Assembly (NCBI GenBank): GCA_030549495.1
Contig: JAUIRK010000278.1
Location: 726,001-790,000, forward strand
Length of the DNA: 64,000 nucleotides
Origin: Nectonema munidae
Lineage: Eukaryota > Nematomorpha > Nectonematoida > Nectonematidae
Direction: 5' to 3'
This document shows positions 1 through 11,830 of this stretch, one piece after another. Positions within the stretch are counted from its first letter, which is position 1. Each line of letters opens with the position of its first letter. Below the pieces are notes generated by a model. That model saw only the letters and a program-made list of their open reading frames with translations. It had not been told where the DNA came from and made no database searches. Position numbers and translations under genes: made by a program.

Positions 1-124
1 TTTAATCTTTGTGAAATTTTTACAATTATGTGCAAGGGGAATTTAAATCCAACCAAATTCCAAAAGACGGAAATCCGTTATCCGGTACATCTCTAGAAAT
101 AATTAAAAAAGTGAATGAAAATAC

Positions 125-534
125 CATATTGAAATTCATATTTTGTTGTTGATAGGGAAAACTTGGAGACATTGAGAAGTCAGGCTGGGTATTATTATAA
201 AGTGGTTGATTGCTGTTATTACTGCTGCTTTTGTGACCAGATTGTTCATTTTGGGAATCTTCGCCCCAGCGAGACTTTTTATCCTTTTGTTTGCTATCAT
301 CATAGGAGGATGCAGAGAGAGAGCTCTGATTGGAATTCGATAGAAGCGAAGGATACGCATTTGGGTTCATGGAAGGACGCATGCCTTGGCCTTGGGAAGA
401 AGGCATCATTCCACCCTGTTGGTTCATCATCTGCACAGGCATCCTCAATTGATTGTTATCAGGAACGAAAGATGCATATGACTGCATATTCATCGGGTTA
501 GGCACCATAGAATTCATAGGTGGCTGATTCATGC
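125..534 (-). CDS. YLPM1: YLPM1-like exon 5
   Basis: Acceptor TATTAAG precedes GMNQPPMNSMVPNP...; proposed donor GTATTT follows ...NMNFNM. 410 nt, ends in phase 0. Contains a charged KQKDKKSRWGED patch in M/N/Q-rich sequence. Translation runs on past the donor to a stop at base 26; I treat that as intron read-through, though an alternative short 3' end is possible. Confidence 0.7.
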
Positions 535-3500
535 CTTAATACACACAGACTTATTTTAGACAAGACTAATGTGATTTATTTCAAAAAAACTATTCAATGA
601 AAAATGACCTTTATATTTTACTTGCTTACACTGCAACTTTGATAAAAAGTTAACAAAATATTTTTATTACGTAAGTTTGAAGAATCTCACAAAAATCATG
701 GCTTTATGCCAATCATAGAAGCTTTCAAAATATGCCCAAACTAGAATTAGCAAAAGTGTTTTTCCAATATTAACAAATCGTCTAATTGCAATGTGAACAT
801 TTTTTAACATTTTTTCGTATTACACAAAATATATACTTTTCTTAATAAATCATTAATTTAAATGAGAATATTAGATTCACTATTTATAATTCTATTTACA
901 GTTAGCTAACTTAAACAAAAACATTTTGGTTGAGAAGGTGAGACTACTTGGTACATCCAGTTTTATGTATTCTGAAGATGAGCATTCGTTTGGATGACTA
1001 TTTTATCAACAATTGAAGATACAAAGAGAATGTCTAACTTTTTTCTAAGTTATGGAGAGGCGTGGTTAGATAAAGGGTTTCGATAAATCAAGGTCTTGTG
1101 TTCGATCCCCCATCAAACCTACTTTTATCATAGTTCAATACAAGCGGCGAAATTGTGCCTTCTCGATTAAATCACCCCAGGATATCTTTACCTTTTTTTC
1201 TCCGATATTGTGAAACACAAAGAACAGACTTTTTACTCAAAAAGCTACAAAAAAAATTCTTTGTTAAGAATTATGCCATGTAATATTTTTCATAAGTGTT
1301 TATCCTAAAGTCCAGATGTGATTTGGTGCTTTCTTTATTAAATTCCTTATTTTTCTAAAAAGTTATTTAAACATGCAAATGCAGTTGTGGAGACATTTTA
1401 AATAAGTTAACCAACTATTATTCAAAAGATAAAAAAATGCAAGGCTCTAAAAAAACTCAAAATATAACAACTAAAATTCTAAAAAGTATCTCAGAAAACA
1501 AACATTCATATTTTACTTTCTGAAAGTGTAGCTTTATCATTTGATTAATGTGAAAATCGACTAATTTTAATCTAAAAACTAGTGTCCAAATACAATTTTT
1601 TTCTAATTACTCTAGAGGATATGGACCGAATTTAATTATATACAAAATCTTTAATCTGAAAAAATTATAAATAAGGAGGGGGAAATTTATCGAGTATTGA
1701 GTGCATTTATACTATCTAAAACTTTTTAGGAAAATAATATTTCATTCAATAAAATAATTATATGGTAATTCCTATTTTGAAAATAAAATTCCTCGGGGAA
1801 AGAGAGATTTCTTGGTCCCTGCAGGATTCTGTCGTAATGAAATTTGGAAAAAAAAATGAGGACAAATTTGCGAACAGACCTGGATTAGCATAACTTTGTA
1901 CACTTGGATTTGCTTGAACTTGGCTGGGATTTGGTTGAGATGCATTTGGAAAAGGAGAGAATCCCATTCCTTGAGGAGGAAATGTAGTTCCAGTCACCAT
2001 TCCTTGAACTCCTGGCATACCTGAAAATTTAATTCACTTTCATAAAGAATGATGATTTCAAATATCATTTTAAGAATAAGTTATTTTCTATTTAAAAAAA
2101 GCACACAAAAAGATAATACTTTGAAAGAATAAAATATTATTTCAGCTTTAAAGCTTTTAATCTCAAAAAAAGACAGATATCAATATTGAAAAAAAGAATT
2201 TACTAAATCGCTTAGTAAATAACTTCAAAAACGATTATGAGCTTAATAATTTTTAGAAATTATCTGAAAAGCGTTTTGTTTTCAGTTAGAAAATATTTTC
2301 ATCATTAAAATTTCCATTTTTCACAGTGAGTTATTCATTCAATTTAAAAAATTACCTTGAAATAAATTTATTTGCAAAAGAAAAAGAACATAAAACATAC
2401 TAAGATAAACACGAAAAAAGAAATTATCACCTTTATTAACATAGTGAAAAGTTGACATTATTGATCTATTAGTTTTCAAAACTAGTAAAAAATAAGTCAT
2501 AGTTAAACATGAATTAAAGGGGTTTAGATGTAAATGACTGAGGTTTTAAATTATTACCAAAGCGAAGAGTTAGATCAACTGATCATAATAAATAGAAATG
2601 AGATTTAAAAGTTTAATAACCTGGATGAAAAGGCATCATTGGGCGCTGCGAAGGTTGTTGATTTTGCAAATATGAGTTAGAATTCATTTGTGGAAATCCT
2701 AACGGTTGATTATTTAACATTCCAGGAGCAGAATTAGCATATATATTCATTCCTGCAGCACCAGGTGGGAAAACTGGGACTTGATTTGATACTTGCGCGC
2801 CACCAGGTGTTGAATATGGAATGGAAGCGGGCGCAGTTGCTGTATAAAGCGGTTGCGCAGAACTAGCTGCCATAGCAGCAGTTTGCTGCAATACAGTTTT
2901 TCGGGACAAAATCTCACGTCGTTTATCCTCCATCGAAGCTTTCCAGGTTTGCCATTGCTCTTCATATTGCCGGAATTGATCTTTATTGGGATGATCTTTA
3001 TTTTGAACTTTCCATTGTTCAAACTGATTTTCCCATTCTCGATACTGCCTAAATCGCAAAATGGAGTCATTAATGTTTAAGTAAAATCAAATTCAGGTCA
3101 GGGTTGAAGAGTCGGACTAAGAGATTATAAAGGGATTGGAGTTCGAGTTGCAATCCAATAAAATTTAGCTTAAATTTTATTCTATTATATTAAAAATATT
3201 TAGTTTTGGTATATTGTTTTGTGTGTATTTTTATATGGTGTAATGAGCAAAAATAGACAGAAAAGATACAACTATGCTAAAAACAAATAACTAACCACCG
3301 CACCAAATATCACCATTAACAACTCAAAATACACACTACCAAGAATCCTATGTTTGGAGAAAAAAACACTCTACTAACGATCCTATGTTTCGAGGGAAGT
3401 GAGAACGACCACGGGACCGGCTAGTATGTATATAATAAATTATTCCTAAAATCTCTTCAAAAAGAAATTATGATAAAGGAAAGATGGTGAAGGAGAAAAT

Positions 3501-5764
3501 TAAAATAAAAAATTAAGAGATGATAATTCAATAGAAGGCGCCAACTTAATTCTGCTTTTATGAGGAAAAAATACATGCTGAAAATTCTAATTCGGATTCT
3601 TTTTATAAACCTTTTACACAAGTGGCAAAAACATTTTAAAACAATAATAAATCCGAAGATGATATAAAATTCCACTTTAACAAATATGAGCTCACCAACT
3701 TAACAGTATTACTTATTTTAACATCTATCCATAAAGTAGTCAAAAAAATTCGGAAAATTATATAACCTCTCTTAACCCTCTAATAGCCAATGTCGCATAA
3801 ATAGAATTCAATAAGAATTGACAAAAATAGCCTCCTTTAAGTAGACTGATTGGTTAATTGCATCACGAAAACACTAACTTAAGAAGTTTTAAGCCCGATG
3901 TTTTAATTATTTAATTAACATTACTTAATTAGCAAATGTAAAAAATAACAAAGGAGAAACTTTTTAAAGATTCGTGCAAAAGAGCTTGTTGATGAGCAAT
4001 GTAACGAAGAATAATTACAAAAATCAGCAACTTTACTATTTTTAACATTTATAAGGTGACCAAATGATAAAACTAATTAAAAAAACAAAACATACTAAAT
4101 TGGGCAATAATTTTTTATTTATTTATTGTGATCTTTAAAGTAATATCATATTTAAAATAAGTAAAATTATGGTATCACCTTAGAAATTGTCACCCCGTAT
4201 TCGAACAAGAGGATGATTCTTATGGTGAGCCGATTAGAAGTGATACTCCTTAGTGGGAAATCAAATTAATTCAATTAAATTTTTTTATATTTAATAATAC
4301 ATCAAATATAGAGGTTAGAATTCCAGGGGTGAATTTTTTTGCAAATTACTGGGTAGACAATCTAAGTTATCGAATTTATGGTTAAATTTAGTTAAACTCT
4401 ATTTAAACCAAAATGTAAATAAAAAAATTGAAAACAAACTTTTCAAAATCTTCTTCTTCTTTTATAACAGCAGCTAAATCTGCAGAAATATCTTTTGAAG
4501 GTTGAGTTGCAGAAGAAGCAACAACAGTATATGGTGAGGGTGTGACGCTTTGAGGAGCACCGCTGACAGCCGAAGCAACAGATTGAGACTGGGCATTCAT
4601 CCAAACCTGCCATTGTTTATGTTGCTGCCATTGCTGAGCTTGAGCTTGTAAAGCTTGCAACTTTTTTTCTTCATTTTGTTCTTGAGGCTAAAAAATTATG
4701 AAAACAAATAATAGCAAAAAGCAGTATGAAGGATAAAAATTTTAATAGATAAAAAAACTCAAGGTCTGGCGTAGTAGTAAAGATATATTATAAGAAAAAT
4801 TTATAAAATATTCATATTTTAAGCATATTAAATAAAAAAAAATACAAAGTAAATATTAAAGATCTCGACATACATTATAATTTAGAAAGATTTAATTATA
4901 AAAAATTGAGGATAAATTTATTTTTTATAAATAAATAGGAAAATATTTATTAAAATAATAGTATTAATATTTAACATTTCTTTAAAATACCCCTAACACT
5001 AACCGTCATTTAGTTTTCCCTTTTCATTTAAAATGCATAAGATCATATAGATCCAAAACTTTTGTAAATATCAATCCATAGCTAATTATAATCGTAAAAT
5101 AGCCAATAGCAAATATTTAAATGGAAAAAAATTCAAAAGTGGAGTTTATAGATATTATAAAATAAATTAGATAAGTATATTCAAAAAAGGAAAAAAAATT
5201 ATAAACAGATCGTAAAATATAAAGGATTTTATAAGGTATAAAATTAAAATAATAAATGTCAAATAAGTATAAATTAAAATACACAGTACGCGGAAGGGGT
5301 CTTGACTTCTATTTATATGGGAATATAACACGTGTTTGTGTAAACATGACTTGTATTTATATGGGAATATAACACGTGTTTATGTAAACAAAGTTAAAGT
5401 TAACGGAAAACATTTATGGGACCGCATCTGCGTTATAAAGGATTCAGTGTATAATTATTTTTGCATTATTTAAATAGAATAAAAATGAAGGTTTTGATCT
5501 TATAATTGGCAATAGAGTAAAAATAAACATTAGCTAATTTTTAATTACACAATTAAATTTGTTCTATAGAGATATAGACATATCTTTAGCTCCAAATAAA
5601 ATCATAGGTAAGGACAGATTAAATTATAGATGATACTGCAAAATTAAATGTAATATCAAAAACAGATAAAAAAAATTTACTTGCGTAGTAGGAGGATTGG
5701 GATTCTGTCCTGTATTCATTTGAACAGAACTTTGATAACCAGTAGGCATAAAAGCAGGAATCAT
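125..5764 (-). CDS. YLPM1: YLPM1-like nuclear scaffold protein, 5' part of gene (five exons, 3' end off window)
   Basis: Five minus-strand exons (5764-5681, 4687-4440, 3048-2621, 2020-1880, 534-125) join in consistent phase into 437 codons; every junction is GT-AG. Exon 2 encodes a Q/W-rich stretch (LQALQAQAQQWQQHKQWQVW) and exon 3 a W-rich helix (REWENQFEQWKVQ, HPNKDQFRQYEEQWQTWKA). From memory these parallel the order in human YLPM1, where a QAAAAHWQQHQQH block precedes an EWEREFQLWEEQ / HKDQLQEYEKQWKTWQ block. The rest is low-complexity Q/N/P/M-rich sequence, then a KSRWGED motif in exon 5. YLPM1 is a nuclear protein linked to phosphatase PP1 and telomerase control; its C-terminal P-loop kinase-like domain would lie left of base 1. 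The Pro-rich N-terminus of vertebrate YLPM1 is absent or very short. The start at 5764 is inferred: no acceptor precedes it, but an upstream exon cannot be excluded. Confidence 0.78.
1052..1200 (+). mobile_element. tRNA-like SINE copy, family A
   Basis: A-box-like CGTGGTTAGATAAAGGG (from 1061) and B box GTTCGATCCC (about 1100-1109) are spaced as in a pol III promoter. The body after the head (CAAGCGGCGAAATTGTGCCT, then TCTCGATT) recurs reversed at 53275-53370. Sits in the intron between YLPM1 exons 4 and 5, antisense to the gene. Confidence 0.6.
1880..2020 (-). CDS. YLPM1: YLPM1-like exon 4
   Basis: Acceptor TTTTCAG, then MPGVQGMVTGTTFPPQG...; donor GTCTGT after ...SYANPG. 141 nt, phase 1 in and out. 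Low-complexity P/Q/N/S-rich sequence. Confidence 0.72.
2621..3048 (-). CDS. YLPM1: YLPM1-like exon 3 (W-rich helical block)
   Basis: Acceptor GCGATTTAG precedes G|CAG TAT CGA GAA TGG; donor follows ...PFHPG. Encodes the W-rich repeat with HPNKDQ, then a long Q/P/M-rich tail. 428 nt. Best single piece of evidence for the family. Confidence 0.85.
4180..4255 (-). mobile_element. Degenerate tRNA-like SINE head
   Basis: On the minus strand TTGTTCGAATACGGGGTGAC resembles a B box with its 3' arm. No clear A box. In the intron between YLPM1 exons 2 and 3. Confidence 0.3.
4440..4687 (-). CDS. YLPM1: YLPM1-like exon 2
   Basis: Acceptor TTTTTAG directly precedes PQEQNEEKKLQAL; donor GTTTGT follows ...KEEEDFEK. 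Carries the Q/W-rich block typical of YLPM1. 248 nt, leaves phase 2, completed by the first G of the next exon (Lys). Confidence 0.8.
5304..5391 (+). repeat. 44-bp tandem duplication, each copy with CACGTG
   Basis: Two adjacent copies (5304-5347, 5348-5391) differ at only a few positions; both contain the palindrome AACACGTGTT. In the intron between YLPM1 exons 1 and 2. Confidence 0.85.
5681..5764 (-). CDS. YLPM1: YLPM1-like exon 1
   Basis: Starts at ATG (MIPAFMPTGYQSSVQ...) and ends in a GTAAAT donor, phase 0; 28 codons rich in P, N and Q. Confidence 0.6.
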
Positions 5765-5809
5765 GGTAAAAAAATAAAATGGATGAAACGCTGACAATGA
5801 CTATGATCA

Positions 5810-6665
5810 AATTGAAACGCAAAAAAAGGAAAATAAAAAATAATTTTTTTTTATATAACTTAAATAATATTTTAATATAGGGGTAGGAATAGAGTATAGA
5901 ATTATGCACTATTGTTTTCTCCTGAAATGTGTTAACTCTTTTAAATATAAATTTGTAAATTTCTGAAGATAGACCATTCTATTCTATCCTTTCTTAAATC
6001 TTTTAACACTTTATTGTTTCGATTTAATTTTTAAGGAAGGCATTATTAAAACTATTAAAATTACTAAAAGTAGAGTTTTTAAAGCTTTAAGTTCAAACGG
6101 AACAAATCTATATAAAAAGAAAAAACAAAGAAAAACTTTTTATACTATAATTTACCTAAAGAACAAAATATTCGAGTTAATTCAAGGCTTTACAATAAAG
6201 ATGTATTGAGTAAAAAAGTTCTGTCAAATCAATTGATCCATAAAATGTTATGTATCTGAAATATTTAGAAAGTTCCTCTCCATCTACTATAGATAAAATC
6301 AAAAATAGTCTTAATATCCAAGTTAATCATCTAATAAAAAATAACTTATTGTTATAATGGTTTTTTCCTTGATCTAAATAGTTTTAAAAATTCAATGGAA
6401 AATTTACACATAAAAGAAGAAAGTTTGTTTACCAAAAGTTAAAATATTTGTACAAGATGAAGTTAATAAAGATGACTTTTCACCTCTTGTTTACAGTAAT
6501 CTCAATATTAAAGGATTGGTATATAAAGTAAAATATTAAATATTTTATATCTTACAAATAAGGCAAAAAATCGCTTCAACAAATGCATAAAATTTATAAA
6601 ATATAATCATTTCAATTTATATATAAAATTGGATAGAGTTAAATGTTACAACCACTATCCATCTT
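5810..6665. other. AT-rich stretch upstream of YLPM1 exon 1
   Basis: No coding signal or clear repeat seen. May hold the promoter of the YLPM1-like gene, but no motif supports a position. Confidence 0.4.
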
Positions 6666-6669
6666 TTTT

Positions 6670-7400
6670 CTGCATTTTGCAACTTCCCTTATTACTACTA
6701 TATCAGGGATATTGATTTCAAACGCACAAAGCCTCTTCCAAACTTAATCCACTTCTACCTCACACAATTTCCAATGACCCATTAAACAACATATCTTTTC
6801 TTTCAACCCTTTTCCCTAAGGATTCCCATCTTTCCGATAATATAATCAACCCCTCATATGTCTCCTCCTTCTCATCTTTAAACATATCCCAGACATTTCC
6901 TTTCTTAAAGCTAATTATTAGAGTTTGCTATAAACAGTCTTAATCGTTCATCATTTCCAAGCCTTGATCTTTTAACTACAAAACTTATCATTAGTTAGCA
7001 TTTATTCTCTCTCACTCTCAATGTCAGAAGGTGCGTGCCTCTTTGATATCCTTTGGATTATACTTATAAACCCTTTTTAGATATATTAAAAAACAATTAA
7101 AATGTCTTTCAATGTTATTCGGATGATCTAACCTATATCTTCACTTCAAACTCTCAAAAGGAAAATATAGTGTATATCAACTCACTCTTTACACGTCAAC
7201 TTTTGCTGCCAATTCCTTAAAAATAAAATTTAACGCAGACAAATCAACCCTTATACACTTCACACGAACACATTCCTCTGACCTCCCATTATTAACATCC
7301 AGCGACAATCAAACCTGAAATGGTCATCTCACTTTAAAAACATATAACATAAACTCTCTTCAATTCTTTTCTCTCTTAGGTAAATTATATCTTATAAATT
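6670..7400 (+). mobile_element. LINE reverse transcriptase relic (same family as 18.25-20.77 kb)
   Basis: Broken sequence in which frame pieces echo the RT: a GxCLFDILWIILINPF-like segment near 7030 and DDLTYIFTSNSQKENIVYIN near 7115, matching the PQGGCLSDILWLVLIDAF and DDILFTFTCNSQQENL pieces of the relic at 18.25-20.77 kb. Old, with many stops and indels. Ends are approximate. Confidence 0.6.
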
Positions 7401-7862
7401 GGTTCGGATTATTCAACACTTCTCTTTTATTAAATATATCTAACTATATTAATATATCTAAATAGTCTAAATATATGGAAATTTCAAAAAAACGTATGGC
7501 TTTTGATTATTTAGAACAAACAAAAAAAATTTTTTGTTCAAAATAATAATGCATTTCATTATGAAAATCTAATAATGGCCAATTTGGCTATTGATTTTCA
7601 TTTCAATATATTGTGTTAATAGTCTGTGGTATTTGCTATTGTGTTCTCTCTGTTTTTATTGCTTTTTTCAATAATAAATTACTTTCTCTATCTCTCTCTA
7701 TTTATAAATCGATAATCTTACCTTCTATAGAGCCTCTAAAATTTTCCTCTTCACAATAACCAGAGCCTACAAAATTACTTACGTGATATATGCCCGAGAA
7801 TAATTTACTTTTTCCAAAAAAATTATTCCTATAAAATATTTTAAGAAAATCATTATATATTT

Positions 7863-8292
7863 CACCGGAGGATGGGAGGAACCGCCGTATGCCCCCCCCC
7901 CCCCTAAAATTGCAATGCCAATTGCTTGAAAATTTGTCTTGATCTAATTCTTTTAGTAGAACTCAAATATTATGATGGTTTCTGCAACTGGTTTTTTATA
8001 TTCAATCTTTCTCTAAAGTGAAAACCCTAAAAAGTTTTTTATGTTTCAATCGTAGTTAAGTGTGACACTTATTAATTTTATATTATCCAATTTTTTTGTA
8101 AATTTATTATTTAAACACATCAAGTTTTACCACATCAATTCACTTCGCTGTTCAATGAATGAGGATCGTTTTAATGCTCTCATTCTTCTTTTGTTTTAAA
8201 AATTTTGATAAAGCTTAAATTTATATGATTAAAATTTGAGTTCTAGTTTAGTAAAATCCGCCTCCTAATGTCAATTTCTAGATCCGCCCCTG
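7863..8292 (+). mobile_element. Non-autonomous hAT-like relic with poly-C tract, copy 1
   Basis: Ends with CTAGATCCGCCCCTG, the reverse complement of a CAGGGGCGGATCTAG-type hAT terminus; the other end starts CACCGGAGGATGGG and carries a long C run. Reverse complement of the element at 43823-44525 over most of its length (shared GTAGTTAA, TCAATGAATGAGGATCG and TTGAGTTCTAGTTTAGTAAA segments). No clear target-site duplication. Degenerate, no coding capacity. Confidence 0.7.
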
Positions 8293-8299
8293 TATTGGT

Positions 8300-9600
8300 T
8301 ATATAATAAAAATATCATTTTATTAATATATTATATAATAATATATATCATTTTATTTTTATATATATAAAATATCATTTTTATATATATTAGCTTATAA
8401 TACTTTCTTCAAGCATGTTATGTATGATAGATAGGTGGTGATATTTCTAATCACTCTCAGGCTTTTCCCTATGCTTACGAAATGCTTGAAAATGAACAAA
8501 GTTAAAATTTGAGAGAATTATAGTGTTTTAGCTTGTGGATAGATTACGAGTGAGGGACATTGGAGAGAATGGTTAGTTGTTGATGGAGTTGAAGTGTAGA
8601 AAGCTGGATTTTTTTAAGTGGTAGTTAAAGGGTGATTTATTGAGCCAAGATATTAGGTGGGTGTTAAAAATATAGGTCTTAAAAAAAGTAAATAGTGGTT
8701 ATTTATGGAAGTTTTCATTTTATTGGTTTTTTTAAATGTCAGTTAAGGTTGTGTGTGAAATCTTTGGGTTCGGAGATTGCAATGTTGATTCTATGAAAAT
8801 AATAAGAGAGATTAGAGCAAGGAGGTTCTGATATGAAAGTAGTTCGGAGAAATTAGATGGTGGGCGATTGAGAGTATTGACAAATAGTGAAAGAAATGAA
8901 GTTTTTGCTTGGTTGTAGTAAAAGCAGGAAAGTAGAAGATGATGAGATGTTTCGTATTCAATGCAGTTGAATCTACAAAGATTGCTTGGTGATTTTTTGA
9001 TGCGGTATAAATTGTAGTTGCAGGGGTAGTTTCCGTATAGCCATCAGATTAGCGGTCGTGTTTGGAACAATTTCATTTTTAACCAAATGTCAAGAATTAG
9101 GTTTAGATTGTTTATAGGTTGAAAGAAATTAGAGGGTGAGAATTAGATGAGTTCTTGTCTACGTTATTGTGTGTAATAAATTTCTGATGAAAGAAAACCT
9201 ACAAAGAAAAGATCATCATCGAATAAATAGCAAAATTGCATACTGTATAAATTGTAGATAAATGACGTAGAGACTACTAGCCGTAACGAATTTGTAACCA
9301 AAACGATGAAGGTCCTATCGAAATATCTAATTTTTTGATACTGTTATTAGAAATAATTTTGAAGTTTATATATTTGACATTGATTGACAGGTTTGATCAA
9401 TTTTCTGTTACGTTTTATTGATTTTTATAAAAAATGAGCATCACCACTAAATTTTGTATACATGAAAATGGTATGTATTTGTAAAAAACATTTTATAATT
9501 ATTTAAATAAAAAGTTCCTCGGTCATATATAAATCAATTTCTTGACAACTATGATTGATTTTGATTAAAAAATGGACATTACTATTGAATTTAGATTACT
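8300..9600. other. Intergenic stretch, nothing recognised
   Basis: AT-rich and GT-skewed sequence from 8500 to 9200, without an open frame or a repeat I recognise. Confidence 0.4.
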
Positions 9601-9606
9601 TAAAAA

Positions 9607-9790
9607 TGAGTATATACAGTAAACTCCTAGTAATTCGATTTGGCAAAAGTCAAATATTCGTATAACTCGAACTTTCTTTCGAGCCCAGAAAATTTTCTCA
9701 ACTTACTTTCAAAGTAAAAGTATTTATAAGTTCAATTTTATAAGTCGAATTTTTTATAACTCGAAATTATTTTCCATCTCAAATACTCTA
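9607..9790 (+). mobile_element. Pogo/Tigger-like transposon end (relic)
   Basis: CAGTAAACTCCTAGTAATTC preceded by TA, followed by repeated AACTCGAA / AGTCGAA / TAATTCGA motifs, is the typical look of pogo/Tigger termini. The opposite end was not found. Confidence 0.45.
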
Positions 9791-10599
9791 AGAGATTTAT
9801 AATCTGGTAGAAATCATAATTTACTTTGAAAATTTATTTTACAATGACTTAAATAGCATATGACATCTTCAAAATGTATAGCAGTTATTGCAATACAGAA
9901 GCTCTTATAATCATCATTACAATAGGAAATTAATTTTCAAATGCCTCCGATTAGGCAACGAATGAGTTATAAGCTGGCAAAATGAGCGAAAAGCGATTTC
10001 GAAGAACACTTTTATGGATAAAAATACCCTTAACGCAAACACTTGTAAGGGATAAATACACTTACGCTATTTATAAGCATCCTAAATAGCCCTTTACTCT
10101 ACAATACCTTGAGCAATCCATATGGTCTATTATATTCGCGGCAATGATTCATACCCGCTAAATCAGTGATTCTCAACCTTTTCAAGTAACGGACCCTTTT
10201 ATAAATTCCTTTTAAATTTTGATCCTTCTTAATAAAAAAAACCGTAATCGGACATTCCTTCTGAACATTTGCAGACGGATAATTGCCCCCTGGACAATTA
10301 CTATATCTTTTAGTTATGCCAACATATTTTGTGTTATAGTACTCTTAAAGTTTCGTTTCAACCAACAGAAAAAACATATAACTTTACTTTTTGTCATTTT
10401 TTGATTTAAAATTTCACTTGATCTAGAGATTAATATAAAGTCGAATTAATCTTTAAAATTGTTAAATCCATGTATAATTTAGAGTAACAAAACAAAGGTT
10501 TCTAAAATCATTGCTACTAAGGCAAGTGTCTTTTGATATAAACATATATTTTTGAATTATAAATATTTATTTCAAATGAAAAAAAAAGTATTGAAAAAT

Positions 10600-11271
10600 T
10601 AATTTTTATTTTCAAATTATAAGAAATATATTTTCCTAATTTAAGCATATCACATTTTTCAAAGTCTTGAACAATGTTTGCTGTTCTGTTATTTAAATCT
10701 TGATAACGTTTACGAGTAGGATATACTGGCATTCCAGCAAGCATTTGATTGACAGTGACGCTTGCTAAGGCTTGTTCTTTTTTTAAAACTTCAATATTGT
10801 TAGGAAACAATGTTTTGCTAGATTGCATTTGATTATGCAATCCTTCTAATGAATTGTTTGTAAGAGGTAAACTCTGATCATACATATTTCATATACAAAT
10901 ATCCAAACGTGGAACTTGCCTGGTGTTTCGTCTTTTTGTGGCAAAATTTCTTGTAACTTTTCAAATGCTTTAATAACTTTACTTGGTGGAACAAAAGCCA
11001 ACGCTGGAATCATACGAATCAGTAAAGCAAAATCAGCATCAGTTTGATAATTACTTGGCAGGCTTTTACATTGTATTTTGCGAAAAATGCATTTTGATAA
11101 AAGAAAAAAACATCCTTTAATTGTAACGTTAGGAAATACTTCTTTAATTGCACTCATAGGAACTTGTTCATAGTCTATAAGTAATGTGCTCGGGTTGAGT
11201 TCATGGTTTATAGCAAAAAGTTGTTGAAAAACCTTTTGATACGCGACTTGCTGCTTGTTTGGTAAAAACAA
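10600..11271 (-). pseudogene. MULE-type (FLYWCH-associated) transposase fragment
   Basis: Minus-strand frames read LPNKQQVAYQKVFQQLF, LLIDYEQVPMSAIKEVFPNV, KGCFFLLSKCIFRKIQ, DADFALLIRMIPALAFVPP, then in another frame TNNSLEGLHNQMQ and LKKEQALASVTVNQM. This is the MULE catalytic domain (the D of IDYE, the CFFHL-like CFFLL, then the N-x-x-EGxHN block) found in animal MuDR/Phantom elements. The upstream FLYWCH finger is missing, a segment before TNNS is lost, and a frame change lies near 10880. Dead DNA transposon piece. Confidence 0.75.
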
Positions 11272-11429
11272 GGAAAAGTTTACAACGGATAAAACCGGTC
11301 AGATATAACTTTAAAAGTTCCATTTCCAAATAAATTATTTGAATTTTTTAGTAGACTGATGTTAGTATATGTAGAAAAAACAAGAACACGCTATTCATTC
11401 GGTCCAACCCATAATGACACATCATCATA

Positions 11430-11830
11430 AAACAAAAAAGAATCTTTGTGGGTTACAACGCACACACCAATAGTATGTTTAGAGAATTGCAGTACTTAAA
11501 TGTCGAAGATATATTTATTTTTCATGTAATACAACTGGCATTTAAATATTTTAAAGGACAAATTCCACTATCCTTTTCAATTTTTAAAATTTTTTCTCAA
11601 AACATTTGCAATTACGAGAGTAGACAATAGACATCCTTTATATCTCCATTTTTTTCGATCTAAAAATAGAAAATATAAACAAGCAATTATTCACAAAGTT
11701 TCCAAGTGCTGAAATAGAAAAGGATTTTGATGTTTCGGGCGCAAAATTACAACCAAAAATAAAAACAGACACGTTGAAATATTACTGTTCTTGTAATACT
11801 AGGAATTGTAATATTTGCAATAACCACTAA
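11430..11830 (+). mobile_element. LINE ORF2 3'-terminal fragment
   Basis: GYNAHTNSMFRELQYLNVED, IFIFHVIQLAFKYFKGQIPL, then a broken tail ending YYCSCNTRNCNICNN. This has the look of the C-terminal end of jockey/CR1-type ORF2 proteins, which finish with a CxxxNCxxC motif. It meets the tail of the oppositely oriented LINE at 11830, so the two 3' ends converge. Confidence 0.6.

Noticed and set aside
26-124. Extension of YLPM1 exon 5 to a stop at base 26
   Set aside because: A donor (GTATTT) at 124 ends the exon in phase 0 and the extension looks like AT-rich intron. A TTTCTAG acceptor near 86-92 would give a very short out-of-phase end, so I leave the 3' end open.
11700-11830. Reading PSAEIEKDFDVSGAKL as the end of a hAT transposase
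   Set aside because: The region before it matches the C-terminal part of LINE ORF2 proteins and the ending CSCNTRNCNIC fits that better.
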